Shown piece by piece: positions 45,772 through 54,630 of a DNA stretch of 61,886 nt. Position 1 is the first letter of the stretch; every line of letters starts with the position of its first letter. The position numbers and the translations under genes are program-made. Below the pieces are notes generated by a model. That model saw nothing but the letters and a program-made list of their open reading frames with translations, made no database searches and was not told the origin of the DNA. Origin of the DNA: Bacteroides muris (ex Afrizal et al. 2022) (GTDB lineage Bacteria; Bacteroidota; Bacteroidia; Bacteroidales; Bacteroidaceae); NCBI RefSeq assembly GCF_004793475.1, contig NZ_SRYZ01000022.1:1-61886 (forward strand), written 5' to 3'.

Positions 45772-47190
45772 GTGTATAATATAAAGTCAAGACAAGCAGA
45801 AGAATTCATCAATCATCAGGAGATATTGGACACGTTGGAGTATGCCCGGGCAAACCGCAACAATCGTCCGCTCATCGAGAGTCTGATTGACAAGGCTGCT
45901 TTGTGCCGGGGGCTTTCCCATCGGGAGGCGGCCCTGCTGCTGGAATGTGACGAGCCGGAACTGGTAGAGCGTATTTTTCATTTGGCGCGTGAAATCAAAC
46001 AGAAATTCTATGGTAACCGCATTGTGATGTTTGCCCCGCTTTACCTTTCCAACTATTGCGTGAATGGTTGCGTCTATTGCCCGTATCATGCCAAGAACCG
46101 TACCATTCCCCGCAAGAGACTCTCGCAAGAGGAGATACGCCGCGAGGTTATCGCCTTGCAGGACATGGGACATAAACGTCTGGCGCTGGAAGCCGGAGAA
46201 GACCCGCGAAACAACCCTATCGACTATATCTTAAAGTCCATCCGCACCATCTACGGCGTTCATCACAAGAATGGAGCCATCCGCCGGGTGAATGTCAACA
46301 TAGCCGCTACTACGGTGGAAAACTATCGGTTGCTGAAAGAGGCAGGCATCGGCACCTATATCCTTTTTCAGGAGACTTACAGCAAAGAGCATTACGAAGC
46401 CTTGCACCCCACAGGACCGAAAAGTAATTATGCCTACCACACCGAAGCGATGGACCGTGCCATGGAGGGAGGCATCGACGACGTAGGTATCGGTGTATTA
46501 TTTGGGTTGAATACCTATCGCTACGACTTCGTAGGATTGTTGATGCATGCAGAACATCTGGAAGCTACCTTTGGCGTAGGTCCGCATACCATCAGCGTGC
46601 CGCGTATCTGTCCGGCAGATGATATCTCGACCGAAGACTTTCCCGATGCCATCTCAGATGAGATGTTCTGCCGTATTGTGGCGGTTACCCGCATTGCAGT
46701 GCCTTATACGGGTATGATTATTTCCACCCGTGAGTCGGAAGCCGTACGTTGCCGGGTGCTCGAACTGGGCGTTTCGCAGATAAGCGGCGGTTCGCGTACC
46801 AGTGTGGGAGGCTATGCCGTTCCGGAAAAGGAAGAAGAGGACTCTTCCCAATTCGATGTAAGCGATCGACGCACGTTGGATGAAGTGGTGAATTGGCTGC
46901 TCGACCTGGGGCATATTCCCAGTTTTTGTACCGCCTGCTATCGCGAGGGACGCACCGGAGACCGTTTCATGTCGCTCGTCAAGCGCGGGCAGATAGCAAA
47001 CTGTTGCCAGCCCAATGCCCTGATGACATTGAAAGAATATCTGGAGGACTATGCCTCTCCCGAAACAAAGGAGAAGGGCATACGGCTGATTCGTGAGGAG
47101 ATGGCGCATATTCCGAATTCCAAGATACGTATGATAGCCGAGCGTAACCTTCGGGAGATAGAAGAAGGTAAAAGGGATTTCAGATTTTAG
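45772..47190 (+). CDS. hydG: [FeFe]-hydrogenase maturase HydG (radical SAM tyrosine lyase)
   Basis: A 472-residue enzyme that cleaves tyrosine to provide CO and CN for the H-cluster. The SAM cluster motif is CVNGCVYC (C96, C100, C103). The C-terminal auxiliary cluster motif is present as CTAC followed by GQIANCCQPNAL. The start codon is GTG at 45772: no ATG lies in frame before the conserved N-terminus, and the encoded YNIKSRQAEEFINHQEILDT fits the family. About 50 nt separate it from hydE. Confidence 0.94.
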   Translation: MYNIKSRQAEEFINHQEILDTLEYARANRNNRPLIESLIDKAALCRGLSHREAALLLECDEPELVERIFHLAREIKQKFYGNRIVMFAPLYLSNYCVNGCVYCPYHAKNRTIPRKRLSQEEIRREVIALQDMGHKRLALEAGEDPRNNPIDYILKSIRTIYGVHHKNGAIRRVNVNIAATTVENYRLLKEAGIGTYILFQETYSKEHYEALHPTGPKSNYAYHTEAMDRAMEGGIDDVGIGVLFGLNTYRYDFVGLLMHAEHLEATFGVGPHTISVPRICPADDISTEDFPDAISDEMFCRIVAVTRIAVPYTGMIISTRESEAVRCRVLELGVSQISGGSRTSVGGYAVPEKEEEDSSQFDVSDRRTLDEVVNWLLDLGHIPSFCTACYREGRTGDRFMSLVKRGQIANCCQPNALMTLKEYLEDYASPETKEKGIRLIREEMAHIPNSKIRMIAERNLREIEEGKRDFRF

Positions 47191-47217
47191 ATTTCAAGCG
47201 GAGGAAAAAAGGAGAAT

Positions 47218-48408
47218 ATGAATCATACACCCCATTCAAACCGTCTGCACATTGCAATTTTCGGACGACGGAACAGCGGAAAGTCCAGCCTTGTCAATGC
47301 TTTGACCGGGCAAGACACAGCATTGGTATCGGCAACTCCCGGCACTACTACCGACCCCGTGACAAAGGCCATGGAAGTATATCCTCTGGGTTCGTGTCTC
47401 TTTATTGATACTCCCGGCTTTGATGACGATGAAGGCGAACTGGGCGAGATGCGTGTGGAACGTACCTTGAAGACGGTGGAGAAAGCCGACGTCGCCCTCT
47501 TGCTTTATGAAGAAGACGGAACTTTGGAAAAACAATGGATGGATTTGCTGGCAGAGCAAGGAATTCCCGTTATACCAATACTGAATAAAGCCGATTCCCG
47601 CCGGGATGTCGCTTCGTTGGTGCTCCGGATTGAAAGGGAGTGTGGACGGACTCCAGTTGTAGTCAGTGCCAAAGAAGGCATCGGCATTCAGGACATATTC
47701 GATGCCATCCTTGAGAAACTTCCCGAGGACTTTGGTGAGCAAACCATTACGGGCGGACTAGTGGCTGAGGGAGATGTTGTTTTGTTGGTCATGCCCCAAG
47801 ATATTCAAGCCCCAAAAGGTCGGTTGATTCTTCCGCAGGTGCAGACCATCCGCGAACTGTTGGATAAAAAGTGCCTGGTGATGAGCTGCACCACCGATAA
47901 GCTGCAAGCCTCTCTGCAAGCCCTTGTCCGTCCGCCCAAGCTGATTATCACAGACTCTCAGGTATTTCCCGTCGTTTATCGGCAAAAGCCCGCCGAAAGC
48001 AGCCTCACCTCTTTTTCGGTTCTTTTTGCCGGTTACAAAGGGAATATCCATGATTTTGTGGAGGGAGCTGCCGCTATCCACTGCCTCACAGCGCAATCGC
48101 GCGTACTGATAGCCGAAGCTTGTACCCATGCTCCGCTGGCCGAGGACATCGGGAAGGTCAAAATTCCCCGCCTGCTGCGGAAGCGTGTCGGTGGGGGATT
48201 GCAGATAGACTTCGTCTCCGGGAGTGACTTCCCAAAAGACTTGTCCCGATACGACTTGATTATCCACTGCGGGGCCTGTATGTTCAATCGTAAGTATGTA
48301 CTCAACCGTATTGCCCATGCCCGCGCACAACATATCCCCATAACTAACTACGGAGTGGTGATTGCGAGTCTGACCGGTATATTGGATAAAATAGTTATCC
48401 ATCGGTAA
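47218..48408 (+). CDS. hydF: [FeFe]-hydrogenase maturation GTPase HydF
   Basis: A 396-residue scaffold GTPase that receives the 2Fe precursor from HydE/HydG and transfers it to the hydrogenase. The P-loop is GRRNSGKSSLVNAL (about 16-29), with TPGTTTDPV (G2) and DTPGFDDDEG (G3). The C-terminal cluster site is HCGACMFNRKYVLNRI. It is the last gene of the hydrogenase cluster. Confidence 0.94.
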   Translation: MNHTPHSNRLHIAIFGRRNSGKSSLVNALTGQDTALVSATPGTTTDPVTKAMEVYPLGSCLFIDTPGFDDDEGELGEMRVERTLKTVEKADVALLLYEEDGTLEKQWMDLLAEQGIPVIPILNKADSRRDVASLVLRIERECGRTPVVVSAKEGIGIQDIFDAILEKLPEDFGEQTITGGLVAEGDVVLLVMPQDIQAPKGRLILPQVQTIRELLDKKCLVMSCTTDKLQASLQALVRPPKLIITDSQVFPVVYRQKPAESSLTSFSVLFAGYKGNIHDFVEGAAAIHCLTAQSRVLIAEACTHAPLAEDIGKVKIPRLLRKRVGGGLQIDFVSGSDFPKDLSRYDLIIHCGACMFNRKYVLNRIAHARAQHIPITNYGVVIASLTGILDKIVIHR

Positions 48409-48557
48409 ATATTCCCCTTTCTCTGTTCAGGCTTATCAATCGGCTTATTTATCTGTAAATCTTAATAACTTATTGACCATAAACGATATGTTGTTCACAC
48501 TACTGATGATGGAGAGTGGTGTGTACTGCTTTTATTGTTAATCATATTTAATATAAG

Positions 48558-48578
48558 GTACTTTGTAATACAAGGTAC
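48558..48578. promoter_or_regulatory. Palindromic operator upstream of padR/pspC
   Basis: A 21-bp near-perfect palindrome of the form GTAC-Y-TTGTA-W-TACAA-R-GTAC. A TATATTTG -7 box follows at 48591-48598 and a half-site TACAAGG at 48604-48610. The position fits autoregulation by the PadR protein encoded next. Confidence 0.65.
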
Positions 48579-48689
48579 TGATATAATACATATATTTGTG
48601 CCATACAAGGAACGTCAATAGAATTAATAAGGACACTCATTACTCTATTGCGCAGCAAAATAGTAAATTGTCAAATTGTAAATGCCATT

Positions 48690-49016
48690 ATGGATGTAAA
48701 CAATGTAAAGTCGCAAATGCGCAAGGGCATGCTTGAATATTGCATCATGCTGCTGCTTCACAAAGAGCCGGCTTATGCTTCGGATATCATTCAGAAGTTG
48801 AAAGAAGCCAGACTGATTGTAGTAGAAGGTACACTTTATCCATTGCTCACCCGTCTGAAGAATGACGACCTTCTGGGATATGAATGGATTGAGTCTACAC
48901 AAGGTCCTCCCCGTAAATATTACCGGTTGACGGAAAAAGGAGAAGTTTTTCTCGGTGAACTGGAAACATCCTGGAAAGAATTGAACGAGACGGTGAATCA
49001 CATCAGCAATTCTTGA
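48690..49016 (+). CDS. PadR family transcriptional regulator
   Basis: A 108-residue winged-helix repressor. It shows KGMLEYCIMLLLHKEPAYAS (helix-turn-helix N-terminus), GTLYPLLTRLKNDDLLGYEW and GPPRKYYRLTEKGEVFL, which define PadR. ATG 48690 is chosen; the frame is open further upstream only through a TTG. It lies 82 nt before the PspC-domain gene, a pairing common in Bacteroidetes, and likely senses envelope stress or drugs. Confidence 0.93.
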   Translation: MDVNNVKSQMRKGMLEYCIMLLLHKEPAYASDIIQKLKEARLIVVEGTLYPLLTRLKNDDLLGYEWIESTQGPPRKYYRLTEKGEVFLGELETSWKELNETVNHISNS

Positions 49017-49098
49017 AATGACCACAGAGAATATGCCGCATTCGCCGAATGATAAATAGTAAATCGTAAATAGTCAAATTGTAAATGAATAGTGTGTT

Positions 49099-50208
49099 AT
49101 GAAAAAGACATTAACTGTAAATTTAGGTGGAACCGTTTTCAATATTGATGATGACGCATACCGTCTTTTGGATAATTATCTGAGTAATCTCAAGATGCAC
49201 TTCCGCAAGGAAGCCGGTGCCGACGAGATTGTAGATGATATTGAACGCCGTATTTCCGAACTCTTTGCCGAGAAATTGTCGGCCGGCTCACAAGTAATTA
49301 CGATAGCCGATGTAGAAGAGGTGATTGCCCGCATGGGAAAGCCTGAAGATATGGAGGCGGAAGGAGAGAGTGCTAGTGCCGATTCCGGCAGCACGAGTAC
49401 CGGGGGCGGCTATGGTGCCGGTGCTTGGAACAGTAATACCGCTTATGGCACTACACGCCGTCGTCTTTACCGTAATCCGGATGACAAGATGCTGGGTGGT
49501 GTCATCAGTGGAATGGCTGCCTACCTAGGATGGGACGTGACTTTGCTTCGGCTGTTGCTGCTTGTTATCTTGATTTGCGGGGTAGGGACGTTGATACCGG
49601 TCTATATCGTATGTTGGCTGATTATACCGGAGGCTCGCACGGCTGCTGAGAAGTTGAGCATGCGGGGCGAGGCCGTTACGGTGGAGAATATCGGAAAGAC
49701 GGTGACGGATGGTTTTGAGAAAGTCGCCAATGGGGTGAATGATTATATGAGGTCGGACAAGCCCCGTACTTTCCTGCAAAAGTTGGGAGATGGGCTGGTG
49801 ATGATTGCCGGCTGGTTTTTGAAAATCTGTCTGGTGATATTTGCCATTATCTGCAGTCCGATACTGTTTGTATTTGGAGTGGTATTCGTGGCGCTGTTGT
49901 TTGCTGCGATAACGGTCGCTGTCGGTGGTGGTGCGGCTCTCATTTCCCATTTCCCGATGGCTGATTTGGTACTGTCTACTTCTCCGTTGTCTGCCATTGT
50001 GATGTACATTGCAGGTATCTTGCTGGTAGGGATTCCTTTGGTCAGCCTTGTGTGGGCCATCTTTAGCCAGATATTCAAATGGCAGCCGATGAATTCCGGT
50101 CTGAAGTGGACGCTGGTTATCCTTTGGATTGTAAGTGCGGCTTGTTTCGGAATCTGTTTTGCGGTGCAGGGGGCTACTTTCCCGGAATTGGGTATCTTTA
50201 ATTTCTGA
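49099..50208 (+). CDS. PspC domain-containing membrane protein
   Basis: A 369-residue protein. The cytoplasmic N-terminus (about 1-95, MKKTLTVNLGGTVFNIDDDA) has a short helical domain and a Gly/Ser-rich linker. A PspC domain follows at about 118-178 (YRNPDDKMLGGVISGMAAYL, then LRLLLLVILICGVGTLIPVY). The rest has about four more membrane spans. PspC proteins act in the envelope stress response. It is probably co-regulated with the upstream PadR. Confidence 0.92.
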   Translation: MKKTLTVNLGGTVFNIDDDAYRLLDNYLSNLKMHFRKEAGADEIVDDIERRISELFAEKLSAGSQVITIADVEEVIARMGKPEDMEAEGESASADSGSTSTGGGYGAGAWNSNTAYGTTRRRLYRNPDDKMLGGVISGMAAYLGWDVTLLRLLLLVILICGVGTLIPVYIVCWLIIPEARTAAEKLSMRGEAVTVENIGKTVTDGFEKVANGVNDYMRSDKPRTFLQKLGDGLVMIAGWFLKICLVIFAIICSPILFVFGVVFVALLFAAITVAVGGGAALISHFPMADLVLSTSPLSAIVMYIAGILLVGIPLVSLVWAIFSQIFKWQPMNSGLKWTLVILWIVSAACFGICFAVQGATFPELGIFNF

Positions 50209-50232
50209 GAATAGTAATTTCTTTTTTAATTG

Positions 50233-50280
50233 ATATCGTGTTTGTAGGAATCTGATTTCTATAAACACGATATTTTTTTT
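50233..50280 (+). terminator. Terminator of the padR/pspC operon
   Basis: The stem ATATCGTGTTTGTAG (50233-50247) pairs with CTATAAACACGATAT (50259-50273) with a T8 tail. Confidence 0.9.
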
Positions 50281-50337
50281 ATTTGGGTGTAATTTGCTGT
50301 TATACAGTGGAATATTGCGTTTAGGGAAGGTTTTTTT

Positions 50338-50550
50338 AAACGTTCGTTTAATGAACGCAAAGATAACGTGTATTTTTGAATCTCGCAAAATGTTTAATAA
50401 AAATATTCTATAAATTTCTTTTTAGTGAGTATAATACTTTGTCAGTAAGCCTATTGCATTGTATTTCTCTAACTTCTTCCTTTTACTAATTTTTAAGTAA
50501 TCTTTTCTCTTTAATTTTCTTAAATATTGACGTTCAAAAAACGAACGTCT
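50338..50550. other. Putative invertible promoter segment
   Basis: Two 24-bp inverted repeats, 50338-50361 (AAACGTTCGTTTAATGAACG...) and 50527-50550 (reverse complement AGACGTTCGTTTTTTGAACG...), match at 19 of 24 positions and enclose about 165 bp. Repeats with an ACGTTCGT core flank invertible capsule promoters in B. fragilis. The enclosed segment carries one clear promoter, which here points left. Confidence 0.75.
50358..50390 (-). promoter_or_regulatory. Promoter in OFF orientation
   Basis: On the minus strand TTTTG (complement of 50386-50390), 20 nt, then TATCTTTG (complement of 50358-50365) is an exact Bacteroides promoter. It reads away from upxY. Inversion of the flanked segment would place it at the right repeat facing the operon. 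Confidence 0.8.
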
Positions 50551-50750
50551 ATTGAACGCTTTTTGCTTGCAATAGATTCGTTTACAGTATTTTACCTGAC
50601 AGGTAATGAATGACTGCAAAAAATCTGTTGGCAAGAAGGGCATAAAGCTTGTCGTATTCTACAAAATGTGTCCGCAAATAATTGAATTTCAAGCATATAC
50701 AAGAGATTCAAAGCCCCAGAAGAACACCCTTTTCTGAACAAAAGCATAAA

Positions 50751-51287
50751 ATGGGAATAGAGAAAGAGGCCGAAATTTGGTATGCCATGCGTGCCACCTA
50801 CCGCAGAGAACCGGATGCCATGCGTCTGCTCAAGAAAGAAAATTTGGGCTGTTTCATTCCTATGCAATATAAGATATGTATAAAAAAAGGAAAAAAAGTC
50901 CGTGTTTTGGTTCCGGTCGTTCATAATCTGCTTTTTGTCCATGCCCGTCCTTCCGATGTGCAGCGTGTCAAGTCTCAAGTCACTTATTTGCAATATATCA
51001 CCGATACTCGCAGTGGACAGAAGATTATTGTCCCCGACAGTCAGATGCAGCGTTTCATTGCCGTATCCGGCACTTACGATGATCATCTTCTTTATTTTCA
51101 ACCGGATGAATTGAACTTGTCCAAAGGTACCAAAGTCCGGATTACCGGCGGTGAATTTGAGGGGCAAGAAGGTATATTTCTGAAGGTGAAAGGCGCACGT
51201 GACCGTCGCGTGGTTATCGAAATACAAGGTGTCATAGCTGTTGCCATGGCCACTATCCATCCCGATCTTATAGAAGTAATCGGCTGA
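50751..51287 (+). CDS. upxY: UpxY family transcription antiterminator
   Basis: A 178-residue NusG-like antiterminator. The N-terminal NGN domain begins IWYAMRATYRREPDAMRLLK, and the C-terminal KOW-like domain contains TKVRITGGEFEGQEGIFLKV. In B. fragilis UpxY proteins let RNA polymerase read through the 5' leader of their own polysaccharide operon. ATG 50751 is chosen; the frame is open upstream only by a TTG. It is the first gene of the pseudaminic acid operon. Confidence 0.93.
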   Translation: MGIEKEAEIWYAMRATYRREPDAMRLLKKENLGCFIPMQYKICIKKGKKVRVLVPVVHNLLFVHARPSDVQRVKSQVTYLQYITDTRSGQKIIVPDSQMQRFIAVSGTYDDHLLYFQPDELNLSKGTKVRITGGEFEGQEGIFLKVKGARDRRVVIEIQGVIAVAMATIHPDLIEVIG

Positions 51288-51322
51288 ACTTTAATTTTTA
51301 ATTCTTAATTCCATAATTGCTT

Positions 51323-51811
51323 ATGTCTCTTTCCGAAGAAGCAATCTCTCTTCAGCGTGCTGCGCACGAACTGATGTATTTGGGTATGGACGGCAGTCCC
51401 GTCTATAGCGATGACTTGTCACGGCGGAACGGTGAGGTCTACCGTCTTACCATGGCTTTGTACCGGTCGGGTATTAAAGGTGCTACCATCGAAGAGCAGG
51501 CAAATGTCTGTCTTGCCCTTCTTATGGGTTACGGCGCCTCTTTTGTCGACCATGGCGAAAAACAGCGGCATGTCCAGGAAGTGCTGGACTGTTGTTGGGA
51601 TGTGCTCGACGCCCTTCCCGCTTCCTTACTGAAGCTCCGCCTGCTTACCGCCTGCTACGGTGAAGTGTTCGACGAGTCTTTGGCCGACGAGGGCCGTTCC
51701 ATTATCTCCTCCTGGGATTCCTCATCACTTACTCCCGAACAGCAGGAAGCGGTTGATGAGTTTCAGGATGTGACAGGCAATCCCTATCCGTGGGAATATA
51801 TCGATGAATAA
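51323..51811 (+). CDS. upxZ: UpxZ family antiterminator antagonist
   Basis: A 162-residue protein. ELMYLGMDGSPVYSDDLSRR at the N-terminus and the helical remainder match the UpxZ family. UpxZ proteins inhibit the UpxY of other capsule loci so that one operon is transcribed at a time. The start is ATG 51323, six bases inside a TTG-started frame. It lies 35 nt after upxY. Confidence 0.9.
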   Translation: MSLSEEAISLQRAAHELMYLGMDGSPVYSDDLSRRNGEVYRLTMALYRSGIKGATIEEQANVCLALLMGYGASFVDHGEKQRHVQEVLDCCWDVLDALPASLLKLRLLTACYGEVFDESLADEGRSIISSWDSSSLTPEQQEAVDEFQDVTGNPYPWEYIDE

Positions 51812-51825
51812 AACTTTTCATTATA

Positions 51826-52848
51826 ATGCTTAACAACAAATCCGTATTGATTACCGGAGGAACAGGTTCCTTCGGCAAGAAGTTTGTGGAAACCATTCTT
51901 CGTGATTATCCGCAAGTAAAGAAAATCATTATTTACTCCCGTGATGAGCTGAAGCAATTTGAACTGAAGCAGAAATATCCCGGTCATAAGTATCCGCAAT
52001 TGCGCTTCTTTATCGGTGATGTCCGCGACCTTGAACGTCTGACGCGGGCTTGCGAAGGAGTGGACGTGATTATCCATGCAGCCGCCATCAAGCAGGTGGA
52101 TACCGCTGAATACAATCCCGAAGAGTGCATCAAAACCAATGTACACGGTGCGCAAAATGTGATAAAGGCTGCTCTTGCCACCGGGGTCCGGCATGTGGTG
52201 GCCCTTTCTACCGACAAGGCCTGTGCCCCCATCAATCTTTATGGCGCCACCAAACTCACTTCCGACAAGCTGTTTACTGCCGCCAACAATATCAGCGGTT
52301 CCAAGGACATCAAGTTCTCCGTAGTACGTTATGGCAATGTGATGGGTTCCCGTGGTTCCGTAATCCCTTTTTTCATCAGCAAGCGCGACAACGGGGCGAA
52401 GGAACTTCCCATAACCGATATGCGCATGACCCGTTTCAACATCTCGCTGGAAGCCGGTGTAGCTCTGGTCATGTATGCCATCGGACATCACCTGGGCGGT
52501 GAAATCTTCATCCCTAAGATTCCTTCCTACCATATCAAGGATGTGGCCGCTGCCATTGCGCCCAATCTGCCGCAGGTGGAAGTGGGCATCCGTCCGGGAG
52601 AGAAGCTGCACGAAGAGATGATTACTGTAACCGATGCTCTTGATACGATCGACTTGGGCAGATATTATGTCATTCTTCCTTCCGTATCTTTCAGGCACAG
52701 TCGCGAAGAGTTCATCAGACATCACAATGCAATGCCCGTTCCCGACGGTTTCCACTACAGTAGTGACAACAATACGGAGTGGGAGACAGTAGAGACTATG
52801 CGCGAGAATATAAAGAAATACGTTGACCCTAATTTCGAGGTGAAATGA
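51826..52848 (+). CDS. pseB: UDP-GlcNAc 4,6-dehydratase (inverting) PseB
   Basis: A 340-residue extended SDR enzyme for the first step of pseudaminic acid synthesis: dehydration and C5 inversion of UDP-GlcNAc. The NAD(P) loop is TGGTGSFGK (about 10-18), and the catalytic region is STDKACAPINLYGATK with Y139 and K143. The C-terminal residues (YYVILPSVSFRHSREEFIRH) fit the PseB subgroup. It overlaps pseC by 4 nt. Confidence 0.94.
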   Translation: MLNNKSVLITGGTGSFGKKFVETILRDYPQVKKIIIYSRDELKQFELKQKYPGHKYPQLRFFIGDVRDLERLTRACEGVDVIIHAAAIKQVDTAEYNPEECIKTNVHGAQNVIKAALATGVRHVVALSTDKACAPINLYGATKLTSDKLFTAANNISGSKDIKFSVVRYGNVMGSRGSVIPFFISKRDNGAKELPITDMRMTRFNISLEAGVALVMYAIGHHLGGEIFIPKIPSYHIKDVAAAIAPNLPQVEVGIRPGEKLHEEMITVTDALDTIDLGRYYVILPSVSFRHSREEFIRHHNAMPVPDGFHYSSDNNTEWETVETMRENIKKYVDPNFEVK

Positions 52849-54008
52849 TAAGCAAGCCTATTCCATACGGTCGTCAGCATATCACAGATGAGGATATCCG
52901 GGCAGTCATCGATACCCTGAAAAGCGACTACCTGACACAAGGTCCCAGGATCAGGGAATTTGAAACGAAATTTGCCGGATATGTAGGTGCGCAATATGCC
53001 GTAGCGGTGAACAATGCCACTTCGGGGCTTCATCTTGCAGCTACCGCACTGAATGTAAAGCCGGGCGACAAGGTGATTGTCACTCCCATGACCTTTGCTG
53101 CCAGTGCCAACTGCATCCGCTATTGTGGCGGCGAGGTGGTGTTCTGCGATATTGACAAGGATACCTACCTCATGGATATCCGTAAACTTGAAGCCATGCT
53201 TAAGGCTTCTCCCCGCGGTACTTACAAAGGTATTGTTCCGGTTGATTTTGCCGGCTATCCTTTGAACCTGGAAGAGTTCAGAAAGCTTGCCGACGAGTAC
53301 GGCCTGTGGATTATCGAAGATGCCTGCCATGCTCCCGGCGGCTATTTCACGGACAGTAAAGGCAAGAAACAACATTGTGGTAACGGTTGTTTTGCCGACT
53401 GTGCCGTATTCTCTTTCCATCCCGTGAAACATATCGCTACGGGTGAGGGAGGCATGGTGACCACCAACAGCAAGGAGCTCTATGACAAGCTTTGTCTTTA
53501 CCGTACGCATGGCATTACGAAAGACCCTGCCTTGTTGCACGAGCATCATGGCGGCTGGTATTACGAGATGCAGGAGCTGGGGTATAATTACCGTCTGACT
53601 GATTTCCAGGCTGCCCTGGGTGTTTCTCAGCTGGAACGTGCGAAAGCAGGTCTTGAACGCCGCCATGAAATCGTAAGACGCTATAATGAAGCGTTTTCCG
53701 GAATAGATGGCATCAAGACTCCGTTCAATGCTGCCGATGCCTATCATGCCTATCATCTTTATGTCATTCAAGTGGCCGACCGCTTGGGCCTTTATAATTA
53801 TCTGCACGAGAACAATGTCTATGCGCAGGTTCATTATGCTCCGCTTCATCTGATGCCTTACTATCAGCAGTTGGGCAATAAGAAAGGAGACTTGCCTGTA
53901 GTCGAGGAGTATTACGAACATTGTCTGAGTCTTCCGATGTATCCCACGCTGACGGACGAGGAACAAGAATTTGTGATTGAAAAGGTTATAGAATACATAA
54001 AGCAATGA
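52845..54008 (+). CDS. pseC: UDP-4-amino-4,6-dideoxy-N-acetyl-beta-L-altrosamine transaminase PseC
   Basis: A 387-residue DegT/DnrJ/EryC1 PLP aminotransferase for the second step. The PLP lysine is K195 in FSFHPVKHIATGEGG, preceded by IIEDACHAPGGYF. SKPIPYGRQHITDEDIRAVI at the N-terminus matches PseC. Its stop overlaps the start of the next gene (ATGA at 54005-54008). Confidence 0.95.
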   Translation: MISKPIPYGRQHITDEDIRAVIDTLKSDYLTQGPRIREFETKFAGYVGAQYAVAVNNATSGLHLAATALNVKPGDKVIVTPMTFAASANCIRYCGGEVVFCDIDKDTYLMDIRKLEAMLKASPRGTYKGIVPVDFAGYPLNLEEFRKLADEYGLWIIEDACHAPGGYFTDSKGKKQHCGNGCFADCAVFSFHPVKHIATGEGGMVTTNSKELYDKLCLYRTHGITKDPALLHEHHGGWYYEMQELGYNYRLTDFQAALGVSQLERAKAGLERRHEIVRRYNEAFSGIDGIKTPFNAADAYHAYHLYVIQVADRLGLYNYLHENNVYAQVHYAPLHLMPYYQQLGNKKGDLPVVEEYYEHCLSLPMYPTLTDEEQEFVIEKVIEYIKQ

Positions 54009-54630
54009 TTACTTCCATTCCTATTGAAGCTATTGAAAAGCAGCTTTTGCAGCAGCTTTCCTCTTTTTTCTTCTTGAATGAAGAAGATAAAATGTTAATA
54101 AATACAAAAATGGGGGGGTAATTTCCCGTTGTGAGTATTGTTTTTCCCATACAAAAAACAAGTATTATTCATACAACGGTGAGACATACTTCAATCCCTA
54201 TCAAAGTGCACAATATACAATTTTTCTCTATTTCTTTGCTAACACCGTTTCTCAAGATACTGATAACCGTTTATTGGCAGATAAGTTGTATTATTTGAAT
54301 AAGGTAATGAATGGGTGTGATTTGTATCATGAGGTAAATCTTCCTCATTATTTTACGTTGGACCATCCGGTCGGTAGCGTTATGGGACGGGCTGAATATG
54401 GTGAAGGATTCAGTTTTGGGCAAAATTGCACGGTGGGCAACAATAAAGGAATTTATCCGGTTTTAGGTGAAAATGTGCGGATGTGTGCAAATTCTTCTAT
54501 TATCGGTAACTGCCGGATAGGTGACAATGTGACCATCGGGGCAAATTCTGGTGTGAAAGATGAGGATGTGCCGGATAATTCGATAGTTTTCGGGTATTCT
54601 CCCCATTTAATTATAAAGGCTAAACGATGA
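54005..54630 (+). pseudogene. Serine-acetyltransferase-like (LbH) gene frameshifted at a G7 tract
   Basis: From ATG 54005 the frame reads MITSIPIEAIEKQLLQQLSS and on to KMGG, then stops at TAA 54119-54121 directly after a run of seven G (54112-54118). One more G restores a 208-residue frame that continues as VISRCEYCFSHTKNKYYSYN and ends in a left-handed beta-helix acyltransferase domain (SFGQNCTVGNNKGIYPVLGE, VTIGANSGVKDEDVPDNSIV). Both outer ends overlap neighbours by ATGA (with pseC and pseF), as expected of an intact operon gene. It may be switched by slipped-strand changes, decayed, or affected by a sequencing error. If translated, it would O- or N-acetylate a pathway sugar. Confidence 0.8.
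54112..54118 (+). repeat. Homopolymer G7 tract inside the acetyltransferase gene
   Basis: Seven consecutive G between ATG and TAA (frame of 54005). A change to eight G opens the full reading frame. Confidence 0.9.

Larger units (their letters stand above)
50209..50750. other. Long non-coding region before the polysaccharide operon
   Basis: A stretch of 542 bases holding the pspC terminator (50233-50280), an inverted-repeat-flanked segment with a promoter facing left (50338-50550), and about 200 nt of upxY leader. The leader includes the perfect hairpin TTACCTG A CAGGTAA (50592-50606). Such leaders are the target of UpxY antitermination in B. fragilis. Confidence 0.8.

Noticed and set aside
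54274..54630. Short stand-alone acetyltransferase starting near 54274
   Set aside because: It lacks an ATG start and is the second half of the longer gene interrupted at the G7 tract.
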